Source of the DNA: Nectonema munidae
Taxonomy: Eukaryota > Nematomorpha > Nectonematoida > Nectonematidae
DNA: 64,000 nt
NCBI GenBank assembly: GCA_030549495.1
Contig: JAUIRK010001051.1
Span: 1,240,001 to 1,304,000, forward strand
Direction of reading: 5' to 3'
Made by a program: the position numbers and the translations under genes. The notes under the pieces were generated by a model. It saw only the letters and a list, made by a program, of their open reading frames with translations. It ran no database searches and had not been told where the DNA came from. The stretch's first letter is position 1; each line of letters starts with the position of its first letter. Of the stretch, positions 1-12,779 are shown in pieces.

Positions 1-189
1 AATAAAACATAGCAGGAGGAGAGGGAGCGGAAAAAACGCTTCGTCCCATGCGGCACAATTTATCTGTATTAATTAATATATCGTTAATAATAGAAATTCA
101 ATGGAAATATAATATAGTTTAATAATAGCAATGGAATAATTGCTTACTACACTTTGTACTTTTTTACTCACTCAAGGTAACCGACTTAT

Positions 190-900
190 ATGTGTACAAT
201 TTATCTATACTCACTTATAAAATATTAAATCGATTTTTACCACCCATGTTTGATGATTTTATTACATATAATAACGAAGTTCACCAGTATAATTTACGAA
301 ATAATTTTCATCTGTCATTTCCCTTATATTACAATAAACTATCGAAACAATCTTTAAAATACAAATTATCTCTTAACTACAACTCTTTTTTAATTGACAC
401 TGATTGTATCGTTCTTAAAATAAGTGTTTGTAAAAATAGAATAAAAAAACTTCTCATGAAAAATTATGAATTTATTTGTCATTCTACGGAATGTTATGCG
501 TGTAAATATCAACTAAATTCTTAGCTTGTAAAAGTTTTGTATTTTATTTCTCCAATTGTTTTATGTATTTTAATACTTATTTCTTATTTCATGGTCTTTT
601 AGCTTATATAATATACAATACATATGTTTTATTATCATATTCCATTATTTGTTTTTACTCTTGTCTATATTCATAATTTGTTAACGAAATATTTATTATA
701 TATACAAATTTTCTCTTCATGTTTCTTGTCATGCTTTTTGATACTTTTCTTTATCCTCTTGCGTTCATGATTATTTCTTTTGTACCAGCCTTGTTCTCAT
801 TCATTACCAAATATTACGTACACTTTTATAAATGTCCATGGGTTTTATTCATATCAGGGGCCTTAAGGCCTTTTTGAATATTTCCCTTAAAAAAAAAAAT
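190..900 (+). mobile_element. LINE 3' end (non-LTR retrotransposon tail)
   Basis: An open frame of 110 codons (192-524) has the layout of the extreme C-terminus of CR1/jockey-type reverse transcriptase ORFs: an ILTYKILNRFLPPMFDD block followed by VHQYNLRNN and a basic tail. It is followed by about 370 bases of 3' UTR with the palindrome GGCCTTAAGGCC near 860 and a run of A at about 889-899, where the element probably ends. The copy is 5'-truncated; the RT catalytic core is absent. The clade is inferred from the tail motif only. Confidence 0.7.
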
Positions 901-1257
901 CTATATTGAAAATATATGGTCTATTCTATTTAAATTTGTAAACATTTTGTCTTACTGATGTCACGAACTGTTCTTTTTTTTCTTTATAATTGTATAAATC
1001 TTTCTTTACTACACTTTGTCACACAAAATTAAAGGAGGAGGCATGAAAATCTTGCAATAAAATGCGCCAGAAAGTGTTCCTCGTCTGGTCATCTTCAAAG
1101 ATAGAAATTGGTTTCAGTATACGATCCCACGGAAACAAGTTAATCTGCTGTGTAGGTAATTTAACATGATATTTGTTTCAATCAACTACTATAATGATTT
1201 TTAAAAAAAGTTATATAGAATTTCTCTTTGTCTTTTTACATCGAACACAAGTACTTG
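901..1257. other. AT-rich intergenic, nothing recognised
   Basis: No open frame with family resemblance, no structured repeat. A few bases after the LINE A-run the composition becomes generic AT-rich sequence. Confidence 0.5.
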
Positions 1258-1487
1258 CTATTTAAAAAAAAAAGCGACACCTTGATTTTCAGCTCGTTGA
1301 GGATCTTTTAAGAAACGGGATGGAGAAGTGTTTGGGGTGGTATCTTTTGCTTTAGAAGTGTGAGACTTTTTTGCATTGACCAATTGGATATTGGTGTAGG
1401 GGTGCTTGCACAAACTACTCTCATTTTCCATTTTCGAATGCAAGACGACGCTTGGAGAGGCGGTTGTAGGATCAGAAAAAATGGCGC
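1258..1487 (-). CDS. possible terminal host exon, unidentified
   Basis: On the minus strand a pyrimidine-rich stretch ends in TTTAG at 1488-1492, and an open frame then runs 76 codons to a stop, entering in phase 1. The peptide is serine/threonine rich (AIFSDPTTASPSVV, then CKHPYTNIQLVNAKKS) with an FFFK end. Codon use is less AT-biased than the flanks. I do not recognise the protein. It could equally be chance: no partner exon was found on either side, and the acceptor is the only splicing signal seen. The open frame itself extends further 5' to 1527. Confidence 0.25.
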
Positions 1488-2084
1488 CTAAATGACAAAA
1501 CTTAGAAGATAGAGAAAAATTAAACACTCTTTATAAAGCATTCCCTGGAGCAAGGCCTTGCGAAACTATGCTCCAACAGAAAGTTTTTAGATGTTCTGTG
1601 AAAACGTAGCAGGGCAAAACATTGACATGTGAATTCGGACTACAAAGTATTCCGTTAAATCCTAGAATTTACGAAATCTTCCATCAAAGGGAAAGTTCCG
1701 GTAATTTACTCCAGATCCGAAAGATCATGAATAAATATTCCTTGTGTAATAACTAATAAGTATAGTACTCTAGAAAGGCATTCATTCTCAATGCTTTCAT
1801 GTATTGAATAATCACAAAAAAACATTTTAGAAAAAATGCTATAAAATGGTTACCGGCGTTAATTTTCTTGTAAATCCAAGCATGTCATCGAGATATAATT
1901 TGATCAAGTTTATAAATAGATTTTTTTTAATGGAAAATTAAAGTTTAGTAAATTAAAGATTTACTAAAATTTTAAAAAATAGAGTTTTCATTGTATATTT
2001 ATAGCGTGGCTTTCACTTATAACCGCGGAAGTTAAAATTTTTAATACTAAAACACGCAAATAGTCTTATTTTATGAATTTTGTG

Positions 2085-4845
2085 TAAAAGAAGCCCAAGC
2101 TGGACATTTAGTTGTGCTGGGTTGTTACAATCCGCCTAGTAACCCTCTGTTAGACTACGAATTTATTGAAAGATATCTTCGCTCCTCCGATAAGGTGCTA
2201 CTACTAGGTGACCTAAACGCTCACCACACTAGACTGTTCAGTGAAACCAATAGCGCGGCTGGCACCGTCTTACTCAAGTTGGTAGAGGATTAGTATGCGT
2301 TTATCGTTAACGATCCAACACCGACTGGTGATAAGAATGTGTTAGACTTTGCAATCGTGTCCTTTAATCTAAGACCACTTCTAGCCTCAATAGTGGTTAT
2401 CCAGGACTGCTGTGTATCTGGCCACAAGCCCTTGTTGGTCACAGTTTCTTTAGGTCCACAATTCACGGCTGACAAGGGAAATTTAGCGAAGAGGTGGGTC
2501 TTCAGCCAAGCCAACTGGGATAGGTTTAGGTCGCTACTAAATGATTCAGCCCCGCGGGTCATGATGTGCATAGGAGTAAAACCTCCTGAGGAACTGGCGG
2601 AGTGTATCAACGATGCTATTCTCTCCGCGGCACGAGAGGCAGTTCCCTTGAAGGAGGTTAGAAAATACGAAAATCCAATTCCGAAGAATGTCCTATTACT
2701 CATCAAAGAAAAACGAGCTCTCTATAGAAAATACATTCACACTAGGGACGCCGAGACAAAGAATCTCATCAATCGATTACAAAAACTCATTAGGAAAAAG
2801 CTCGGCGAAACCACATCTAGGAAAGTCACAAGCATCACAAAAGCCTCTAACCCGCTACAGGGCTCTTCGAAGTTCTGGAACCTGGTTAGAGGGCTGAAGC
2901 CTGGCTGCAGGTCCAACGTCGGTCACTTGGAATAACCGAACAGCCATTGAGGCGGAAGATAAATGTGCATTGCTTGCTGATTATTACGAAGATGTGTATA
3001 GGACAAATCCAGGTCCGAAAAATTTTAATTCAGAAATTCAGTTTTTTAGGCGTTTACCTGCGACGAACGACACTAACTTCATCCTAGAGGACCTGGTTCA
3101 AAACATTAAAAAGCTTAAAGCTAGGAAAGCAGGGGGATGGGATGAAGTTAGTAATCTATCATCAAGAATCTTCCCCCTAAGTTTAGGGACGTCTTGCTGG
3201 CAATATATAACTCTTTTATAAAAGATGGGTTTTACCCAGACTGCTATAAAAGGGCTATACTTATTTGTGTGCCAAAGGCTGGCAAGAAGAGCGGCAAACC
3301 GAGTGACCTACGGCCTATCAGTCTTCTCCCTTGCCTGAGCAAAGTGTATGACAAATTAATTTTTTGAGTTTTCGATGCTTGGTGCAAGGAACATGCGATT
3401 ATCCCTGAAGAACAGTTTGTCTTTAAAAAAGGATACCATATTAGGGGGGTATTTCACTGGATGGAACCTTAAGGTGAATTACTCTAAATGCAAGTTCATC
3501 ATCTTTGGCGCTAATTGTCCCAAAAATAACCCGCTAACTATAGGGAATATTCCCCGAGTTCGCCACCTTAAATACCTAGGAATCAATTGGGATGCAGGAT
3601 TTAGTTTTCATCGTGAAGATCACGAAAAGATAAAAAAGGAGAAGAAGGATCTAGCGCTATATGGATGTCTTAAAGACCTTGGGGTCAATTCCACGGTGGT
3701 AGGCAAGGTCATTAAAATCCTAACAATTCCGAAATTGACTTATGGAAACTCCATTTTGGGATGCCTTCGCTCAACTTGGACCAACAAAACAGATGACCTC
3801 GTGTATAAACTTTTTAGGACTATTTATGGCAACCCTTTCACTATTGCTCATAGCCGGACCTCCTTTTCTTGGTTCCAGAAAAGGTTGGAGAAATTAAATA
3901 AAAAGTTTATAGAAAAATTACAAGCATTGCCCACAATTATGTCAAGCTTGGGAGCTCACGCAAACCCAGGCTGAAGCGTTCTTGGGGGTATATGCTAAAA
4001 AAAAAAAGAGAAAAATTATCCTAGGTGACCCATATACAATAGCCCCCAAGCAATAGGGAATTCTGCGTTCTGCGATATAGTTCTGTTTTTTCTGAGTTCT
4101 AGATCCGCCTACTTAAATTTAGGATTGGCACAAGGTATAAGTCCCAAAACAATTTCATGTTACGAGCTAGGTTAGGCATAGTCGGTAATCTGGCCTCTAT
4201 AGGAGTCCGCTTGTAGGACCGTCTATACATTCCAATTTTAAAACATAAATCCTAGGAACAACATTTAGGGATGGAGTCATATTCCAGGGGTAGATTGTTC
4301 CTAACCTAGCATGCCCTAAATTATGTATATCTTTCTTAACCCCTATAACATGTATCAAATATTATTTATTAATAATATATAAGATATTGCAGGTCTTCTA
4401 ACGCTTCTATTTTTGTAGCATATACCTTTTATAATCATATTCTTTTATTTAGGAACAAGATACATTCCGTCGTGCCGGTTTTTTACACTGGTTTTCTTCC
4501 TCTGAAGAATTCAAAGGTTTTTACGGTTAGGTAGTGCTCTAGCGACGCGATTCTACGTGGTTAGTAATCAAGCTATCACTAGACATTAAGTTTGTTTCCC
4601 AAATTGGGAGCGTTCGCGTTAAGATTGTATCTTTCACTCAGTTGTATTTATATATTGTAACATAAATTCTTGTAAAATAATATATATAACAAGGTATAGC
4701 TATTCTTTTGTAACAAGGGCCGATAGGTGTTTAGTGGGATGGAAAGTCCAGTTAGACTTCGACTCAGCATTCCGGGCGGGGCACGATATCCGAAAGGATG
4801 GGTGCGAACGTCACAAAACAACTTAATTAATTAATTAATAAAAGA
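2085..4845 (+). mobile_element. decayed LINE, R1/jockey-like, internally deleted
   Basis: The order is endonuclease then reverse transcriptase. The endonuclease is seen from about 2100 (CYNPPSNPLLDYE, then the diagnostic LLGDLNAHH near 2205, and SGHKPLLVTV near 2420). RT fingers follow: LKARKAGGWDE near 3115, LRPISLLPCLSKVYDKLI near 3310. The frame is broken by stops and frameshifts, for example the TAG at 2291-2293. The RT palm (the F/YADD box) is missing: sequence passes from EEQFVFKKGYHIRG to WNLKVNYSKCKFIIFG within about 60 bases near 3430-3480, so this is an internal deletion. A C-terminal stretch continues to about 4350. The 3' UTR contains a locally GC-rich block (4717-4822) and ends in (TTAA)n at about 4824-4842. 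Confidence 0.85.
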
Positions 4846-5351
4846 AGATGCTTTCCGTTAATATGACACCACATCAGAGAAATATCATTTTGACTTATCA
4901 ATTCCATATCTTCATCAAGATTCATTTCTTTTCAAAAAAAACTGATAAAAAACCCGATTCCGAATCCCGAAACATGAAAAATCCGGATTCTCTTTTTCTA
5001 AAGACTCCACAAGGGTGAATTGTGATTCCAATAAATCAATCAAGCACAAACAATGAAAGAAAAAAATACAGCACTCAACAAAAAGTAAAGTAAAAAAAGA
5101 ATAAAAAAAAATACCTTTATACGGTTCAAATGGAATGTACTTTGGCATTGAACGATCGCGTTTCTTTAGTGTAGCTTAGCCAAGATGAAGGACCTAAAAA
5201 AGTAAACATGTCATTGAGGACAAAAGAAGAGGAGGTAAAAATATGAAAATGATTTCTACATCCTTCATTGAAATGCAAAGAATCTAGGGCACGGAGTCTA
5301 ATTAGCTGAAAACCACAATTTAAAAACAAATCAATATGTTTTCCTTTAACC

Positions 5352-5927
5352 CTGGGTGAACGGATGGGGTCCATTAGGACCCCAGTGAGTTTTTATACTC
5401 AAGTATTTTTTTCAATTTTTTTTTAATTATTCTCTGTATTTTATCATTCGTGGTTCATGAATATTTACAAGTAATAATATCTTGACAAAAGCAACTTTCT
5501 AAAGAATAATACTCAATATTACTACTCTGGCGTTCTCATGGACCCCATCAGTTAGACAAAAAAACAAAAAATCGTGTACAAAATGTGGCAGAGCTATATG
5601 TGAAGCCCACTGTTTTTATATTTGTGGATTGCACACCAAATTAAATTCATTAATTCCATTATTATTTGTTTTAATAAAAAATAAATAAAAACTATAAATA
5701 AAGCATTTTTTACTAGTTTTTTTTTCAAGTGAATACTATAAAATTTATATATCATATTTTGTTTATATATATATATAGAATTTCATCACAAAAGGGTCAA
5801 TAATACATATGTAAGGTTTAGAAATCTTAAACTCATACAAAATGTAGTTATTTAAATATAATGAAATGGGGTCCACATGGACCCCATCAGTTTTCAGAGT
5901 AATTTTGAAGACTCAGTCCACGAAGGG
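5352..5927. mobile_element. piggyBac-like MITE with TTAA target duplications
   Basis: The element is flanked by TTAA on both sides (5348-5351 and 5928-5931). Its terminal inverted repeats begin CCCTGGGTGAACGGA (left) and CCCTTCGTGGACTGA (right, read on minus), matching at 11 of 15 positions. TTAA plus CCCT ends is the signature of the piggyBac superfamily. No transposase is inside, so it is non-autonomous. Inside both ends are subterminal palindromes built on GGGGTCC/GGACCCC (5369-5386 and 5867-5886), plus a single GGACCCCATCAG half near 5534. Confidence 0.8.
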
Positions 5928-5931
5928 TTAA

Positions 5932-7890
5932 CAACGTGTTTCAGGTATATGTCAAATGGAAGACACTTTTAGGCGTTTATACGAATGAGAAAGATGAATT
6001 TTGTTCTATACAACACATTATGACTCCATTTTAAAAATAGTATAATAAAATTCTTTGAATAATAAGATCTGTTTTTAATTTAAAAAGGTGGACACTGGAC
6101 AGTTATCAGGTACTCATTTTTGGATTTAAGTATTTGACTTTTAAATTAAATTTAATTTTAATTTTTAAATTTAAATTAAGTTGATTCCTTTGAAGGAAAC
6201 AAAAAATATTTCTTTAAAAATAAACGTAAGGTGGAGTATTTTTATCGAGAAATTATTTTAAGAGTTTCTTTGGATGGAATAAAAGAAATCCAAATAAATG
6301 CCATAACTAATCATTCTTAACAGCAACTTTTAAAATAACTTAATACATTTTAGATTTAGAAATAATTTTTCCCTAATATATATATGCATATATAAGCTAA
6401 CGCATTTAGGAATTCCGACTGTCTGCCATCAGGTTAGAATTTTATACTTGAACAGCATAGGCTCACGTGAAAAGTTTTTGTAGGGGACAATTTGATCTCA
6501 AGAGAATTTGGACTTTGGATAATTCGGGCTCTGGACAATTCGGCATCATGGTAAAATTAATACCAAAATATATAGCGATAAAAGTTAAAGATTTAAGATT
6601 TTCAAATATTAGAACAACTTTGCTGTTTCGTTTATTTTTACTTGATAGTGTAATGAATACAAAAAATTTAACTATGAAGCAGAGGCGTAACTAGTCTCTG
6701 GAAGATAGGTTAGTAAAAAGTAGTTTAGAGAGGGAAGCAATTATATAAACATTTAACATATGTAGATTGTTGTAAGAAATGGCATATTTTGAAGTTATAT
6801 GAGAGAGGGAGCGATAAACCTTAATAAATACGAAAAAAAATATACAACTATATGAAGCAAAATTTGCTGGCCCCTTGAAATACATCATTGCCCCTTTTCA
6901 AAAGGCTAGCACACCAATGTGGTGAAGCGGACAGGCTAAAACGTGCACTTGTTTACAGGTAAAGAATAGCATGATGCATAATCGCTATTTTTATTACTAT
7001 TAACTTAGGCCATGCTCAACTTGCCAAGAGAGTGTGACGTTTTGCGTGACAGCATAACCAAAGTCGGCCTTAACAAAAATAAAAGTAATTTTCTAACAAA
7101 TTTTTAAAACAAATCTCAATTACATTATACACCGCCTGATTATTCTACGAGTTAGTAACTTGAAATTTTGACTCACATAAAGGGTTTTAGAGACGGAGTA
7201 TGGAGTCGCACGTTTTGATAAGTTGAAGTCATGATAATTATTGCGACCCAAAAACCGATTTTAAAAATAGTTATATTAGAAATTAAATTTATAATCACTC
7301 TTTTTAGTGTCCAACGTTGCAAAAACACAACTTAAAAATGTTTATCATTTTAATCTAAATTTGTGTATTTGAAACGCACAAAAAAAGCCCGAAAAATTAA
7401 ATAAGATGAAAAACTTTTTTTATTATACAAATTTCTTTTAAAGAAACAAAGCTGTTTTAAAATAAAATTTTAAACGAAATACATTTGAAAAAATAACTTA
7501 GGATAAATTTAGTTTTTGGATGCTGTTTTGGAGGCTTAGATAAAAAGTAATAGACACTAATTTGAAAATCTTATTGAGGATAATATAAGAAAGACACTAA
7601 ACTATAAATATAAACTAACAAAACATTATAAATTATTCTGAAAGAAAAAGATCAAACATTTAACGTTGCAACATAAAGCAGAAGCGTGTAAGATTCAGAA
7701 CATCTTTCAATGACTATCAAAAATGGAGATTTGTGATAGACCTTGAATTATAGTAAATGTCATCACACTTTTTAGATCGAAAACAAACTAATTTATAACT
7801 GGTGTTTTTAAAACAATTTTACATAATTTGAAACAGAAAAGTTGATGTTGCATAAATATAAATAGTTGAAGCGATCAGTCTTAAGAAAAT
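5932..7890. other. AT-rich stretch without recognisable genes
   Basis: Mostly simple AT-rich sequence with an ATTT/AAAT-rich patch at 6140-6180 and a short iterated GGACAATT(C/T) motif at 6484-6545. A 75-codon open frame at 6467 has no family resemblance. I see no gene. Confidence 0.5.
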
Positions 7891-7894
7891 TATA

Positions 7895-7980
7895 CGGACT
7901 TCCAGTTGCACAAATAGGTGGTGGACTCGGTGTCACAAAATATTTTTTCTACTACACAACCCTGTCCATTTTCTTTAACC
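7895..7980 (+). repeat. dispersed repeat copy, partner at 19140-19220
   Basis: The segment with GACTTCCAGT, then GGTGGTGGACTCGGTGTCAC, AAATATTTTT and CACAACCC recurs in the same order and orientation near 19145-19215 (GACTTCCAGT, GGTGAGTGGAGTCGTC, AAATATTTTTCC, CACAACC). Identity is moderate, so the two are old copies of one interspersed element whose boundaries I cannot fix. Confidence 0.55.
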
Positions 7981-8059
7981 GTATGCACATCTAGGTTGTG
8001 CGCTATATAAGCTAAGCTCAGCTGCATAGTCTGATTCGCATCACTTCAACGTAAACAGA

Positions 8060-8620
8060 CAAAAAGCCAATGGACAAAACGTCGAGTTTTAACGTCAACG
8101 GGCATAATGTCGACATTTCATCATGTAAGACATATTGTCATTGTTAATAATTTTTTATTGTTTTACTATTTTATATATTACTATTTATCATTTAATCACC
8201 TTAACCCATTTACGGCCAATGTTCCTATTTTGGAACATAAGTAATTTCATCTTCGTCTGCTTTTTTTAATGACTTTGAATATAAATCGTCTGCGTTTTTT
8301 TTTAGATATCGTCTGCTTTGCTTGGCCTTAAATGGGTTAAATGAGTGATTTGTTGTTTCCATATTTTTTATATCTATTTTTTGAATATTCTTATATATTT
8401 TAATTGCTTCACTACTATTACTTCCCTTGATATCTTGTCACTTTAGTATTCGTTAGTTATCACCTTAAATGAGTTTACAAGTTGTAAGAAATACAATTAA
8501 GCCTCGATATTATGTCATATTTGAACAAATTTGACATTGAGACTATCGGCATTTTGTCTGTCACCATTAAAAGTGTCAACATTTTGTTTACAAGTATTTT
8601 ATCTGGCACCCACTTACAAA
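8060..8620. repeat. cluster of degenerate GACA-TTTTGTC motifs
   Basis: Short motifs of the form GACAAAA, GTCGACATTT, GACATATTGTC, GACATTGAG and GTCAACATTTTGTTT recur on both sides of a 132-bp MITE (8205-8336), which seems to have landed in the middle of the older element. Similar motifs recur at 13738-13800 (TTCGACACTTTGTC and relatives). They look like the subterminal repeats of an old DNA transposon; the family is not identified. Confidence 0.4.
8205..8336. mobile_element. 132-bp MITE with TTAA ends, copy 1
   Basis: Flanked by TTAA at 8201-8204 and 8337-8340. Termini are CCCATTTACGGCCAA (left) and CCCATTTAAGGCCAA (right, on minus). Inside are a perfect 7-bp hairpin, ATGTTCC-TATTTT-GGAACAT, and three spaced copies of TCGTCTGC. 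A second, nearly identical copy lies at 44053-44183. TTAA duplication with CCC ends points to a piggyBac-type mobiliser; that assignment is inference because no transposase is present. Confidence 0.85.
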
Positions 8621-10515
8621 GGCAGGGTTACACAGTTCGGGCAAAATATTCAACTCCAATCAAAACTAACTAAAATTAGACTCCGGCTCCAAACACAAAA
8701 AATTAAGAAAATTAACGCCAACTTCCGGGCTCTGAAGGCTTACTCAATTTGCTTACAGAAATCAATTATTTTTTTTTCGTTAAAACTCTTAAAAAGCCCC
8801 AACTTCGACTCTATAATTTTAAAGGACTCCTAATCCTTTAAAATCTCTAAATCTACCGATTCCACGTTCAAGGCTGTGTCTATTTGGATAGTAGTATTTC
8901 AGCATTTCGAATATTCCACTGCCTTCATAATATGATTTCGAAAAATTCTCAAGTATATTTTGATGTTTCCAGAGAAGTCGTCGAACACAAAATATGTTTT
9001 TGTTAGTTTTCTTTTTTAATTTTAGGCTTAAGAATTCTGGGTAGGTTTTTTTACTGCAAATTCTTTATATAGTGTAATAAACCGCCTTCTTTTTTAGGCG
9101 CTTCCTATGAAGTATAAAAAATATAAATGCCTCCATCCATCATCGGTCATTTTTAATTTCAAAGTGAATAAATGCCCCTTACAAAGTGACGAGGGCGCAT
9201 AGTTAGTTGAAAATATATTGTCGTTTTAAGTGTTTTTCTTCTTTGTTACGCTTGACGTTTTCAAAAACTTGGTTATTTAGTAACGTCAAAAACGCCATTT
9301 TGACGTTTTTCATAACAATTTGAAAAACATTGCCCCTTACGTGTAAAAAATTGTCATTAAAAAGAAGTTTAGCCTATAAAATAAAAGAAATACGAAGTTA
9401 AAATTTTTTTAATTAATTTTATACAAAAAAAATTAATTATATAAATACGTTTAGTTTTTACAAATCAGCTGTTACCTAATTGACAAACATTATTTCATTG
9501 CTGAGATTGAAGTAAAAATAAAAATTAAATGAAAATAAAAAAAAGATTAATCAAAATAAGTTTTTAATTTAGATTTATTTTACATAAATAGGAATTTTAT
9601 CCTATTTTCTAAGGTAACTCATGAATTTGGATGTCTAATATATAATATCTTAAAAAATTTGTCTCTAGTTGTGTAACTTTTAATAGTTTTTATGGGATCA
9701 ATTTTGAAATTATGGCCTATTAACAGATTTTTTTTATCAGTAAGATTATCATAGTTGATGAAAAATATATTTGACTACTAGATACTAAACAAAATTTCTT
9801 TTATAAATACTGATCGTTATTTTGACTTTAGTTTTCTTTTCCTAAATCCAATACTAGTGGATCTTTTATCCTTTCGGTAAATGCCTTTAAGAAAATTTCC
9901 TTATTGAAAATACAAAATAATACACTATGTAGTTGTCATTGGTTTGGTTGATTCGTTTGTTTTATATTAAAACACGTTTAGCATACTCTTCTTAATGTTT
10001 GTAATTTTAATTTAAGAGTTTGGAGCTTAAGATCGAACATCTTACATTACGAAATATTTTAATGATTGTGCAGTGACAACTTTTAAGATTCTGTCCTTGA
10101 AGTAATAATGATTAATAAAAATGAAGGGTTATCAAAAAAAACGAATTTGGATTTTAAATACTAACAAATTAAAAAATATTAACTTACATTTTAAATTTAC
10201 CTATTTTTGGGATATATCTTTTCCGATCTTTGAGTGTCTCATAAACTCTTAGGGTGGCCTTTAAATCATATATTAATGATTACCTTGAAATAGAACCTTT
10301 ATTGTTTGTCATGAAAACAAAATTTATAAAAAGAATCTCGTTCATTGTGGTGTTCCACAAATTAATCAGAACTCTACTTTTCGTTTTATTAATAAAGCCA
10401 TCTATATATTAACTAGTTTTTGCTTTCTCTTGTCATAGACAGATGATTATTTAACATTTAACATGAATACATTTTACGATAAAAGTAGAACAAATCAATG
10501 ATTGTTTAACACTAT
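8621..10515. other. gene-free AT-rich stretch
   Basis: 8640-8870 holds a degenerate iteration of ACTCC/GACTCC-type words (GACTCCGGCTCC, CGACTC). A short GACGTTTT-rich patch lies at 9250-9310. The rest is unstructured AT-rich sequence with no open frame resembling a known family. Confidence 0.5.
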
Positions 10516-12335
10516 CAGTGCTGGAGCCCCTTCCCTAAAAAATTAATTTAACAAATTTGGCTGAATTATATCCCAATTTCCCTAAAATCGCAGGCTGCAT
10601 CTTTTGATACAATTTCATGGTAGTGAAAGCTTCAATTAGATTTGAGGTTTACTTCTACATACTGTCTCCAAAAATAAAATATATATATATTATATATATC
10701 TCTTACAAATAAAATATCTGTTTTTATAGAAAATCGACTCTGCTTATATTATTTCTGTACACCATTTTGGCTAAAACATTTAAAAAATATCTGGAAATTG
10801 CAATTGAATTAGTGATTTATGACTGAAAATCAGTTCTGTAAAATTTTATCAAAAAATCGTTATATATTAATTAATATAGTAAAAATATGCAATTTTTTTT
10901 GTATATTTTGGCTATAATAATTTTTTCGATCATCTTGAGTATGAAATATTTATTTAAAAAAACAAAACGTATTATAAAATCTTTTGAAGTTTTGTATGGA
11001 AGAAAGAAGCAACATGAAAACTAATTGAAAAGAGAACGTGTGATCAAAAGAAATAATTTTAAAAAAAAATGTATCTAGACTAAATGGAAGATCTACCATG
11101 TTCTAATGAACTAGAAAATGGTGTAATGATCTAACATTGGGTGCTTCAAAAAAGATTTTGACCGTAAAAAAGTTCCTCTTTTACAAAAGAAAAACCTTTA
11201 AATCTATAGTTTATTATCTAGGATTACAATTATCATTTAACTAAGATTGGTATGAAATCTTTTAGTTTCAAATCTTCAAAAATTTCTAAAATATTTTGAT
11301 ATTGTGGTAATGAATTCTCCAAACAACTCAAAAATGATAATTTACCAAACATTGAATCTTCATTAATGTTAAATCTTTTCTCCAAATATGTAATTACTGT
11401 GATAAAAAAATTTAAAGTCTTTAATTGTCTTTTTAGCTTCAAGAGCATCTAAATTTTTAAGAAGTTGTTCAACATAACGGCCAAAAAATCATTCAGAATG
11501 TCGAGACTTCAATTTAATTCTCAAATTATTCAAAATATTGAAAAGATCAGGTGCCAAAGTTTCATTTTTCTCAATTTGTTACACAGATAGTTTGAAAATT
11601 TACATCACATTTTGCAAAAACAAAAAATATATTTCAATAATTTGTGTTGACTCATCATCGATTAAAATTTTTGAGCAATCTGTTGGACTGCTCAAAAAAT
11701 ATTAACTTAAAGCTTTCCAGGAATGTAATATCCTTTAAATGCAGGGCAAAAGAGACAACCACCTTGTAGATACATGACGAAGAATTTCAAAATATTCCAT
11801 ATCTACAAACGAATGAAAGTCTAAGATTTTCACGTTTTTTTGCTGAGAATGAAAAATAGCCGTAATTTTTCAATACGTTTTCTATGTCGACCTTCAAGTT
11901 TCCCTAACACACTTTATTGCATTATATAAAATATGGGCATTGCAATTAGCCTTAATAACATTATTATTTAATCTAAGAATATTGGTATAGAGAGAATGTT
12001 CACTTCCAAAAATGCAATTAGTGTTATCTGCACTTAAACATGAAACTTTTTCCCAATCAAGCTGTAAACTCGCCATGGTGTTTTTTAAACAGTTGAACAT
12101 TACATCAGCACTTTTGTTTGCATTCTCAAAGAAATCAATAACACATTTTAATGTACCGAATTCCCTATTGAAATATTGAACACAGACTGGGTACATTTTC
12201 ATGTTTTTGTGGTTTGATGCATCTATCGGAAAACCAAAAAAAAGGAGATTCTTGATTTTTCAAATCTTTAATAACTTTTAGTGCTTTTTTACCAAGAACA
12301 TGACAATCGCTTTAGAAATACATAGATTTTGGTCT
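10516..12335 (-). mobile_element. hAT transposon relic, CAGTGCTGG-ended family
   Basis: Read on the minus strand, transposase pieces at about 12330-11894 carry YPVCVQYFNREFGTLK, LSADNTNCIFG and VIKANCNAHILYNAIKCV, which are the hAT RNase-H-like core pattern (a conserved ADNT followed by a CxAHIxxN-type motif). A second open piece at 11448-11233 carries ITVITYLEKRFN. The coding part is followed by an AT-rich 3' section, 11230-10516, closing with the terminal sequence CAGTGCTGGAGCCCC (read on plus). That section is shared in inverted orientation with 29620-31251. Several stops and frameshifts break the transposase; the 5' end was not located. Confidence 0.75.
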
Positions 12336-12779
12336 GAATAATTAATTACTTTATATTAAAAATAATCACGTCTATTTTGAAAGTTTATATAGATTTTGAA
12401 TTTGATTCCAAAATTATAAGAAACTTTGTACTTAACAATAGAAAAAAATAATTGATTTTTTTAATTTTAGCGAAAAAACCATAATAATAACCCCATAAAT
12501 TAAAGTCTAAAAATGTCGAAAAAATTTATAAAAAACCATTAATCCAAAAAAGTTTCTTTGTAATATAAAAAATCTAAATAATCTTGATTTAGATTTAAGT
12601 ATTTTAAATTGGCAGTACTTCAGGTTTAAAATTAGAACTAGTTAGAAGATAATCAAAAATAAAGGACATTTAGCGTCCTTTGTAAAAATGAAAAAAGACA
12701 AGGACAAAAAAAGAAAATAAAGGTCTGTCCTTTGTAATAAAGGACGGTTGTCACAAAGTTAAAAAATGCACCCATCCCT

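Noticed and set aside
4915-5374. Two overlapping minus frames next to the piggyBac-like MITE; one reads KRDRSMPKYIPFEPYK before a GTATTT
   Set aside because: The short piece looks exon-like, but there is no second exon, no strong acceptor and no recognised family.
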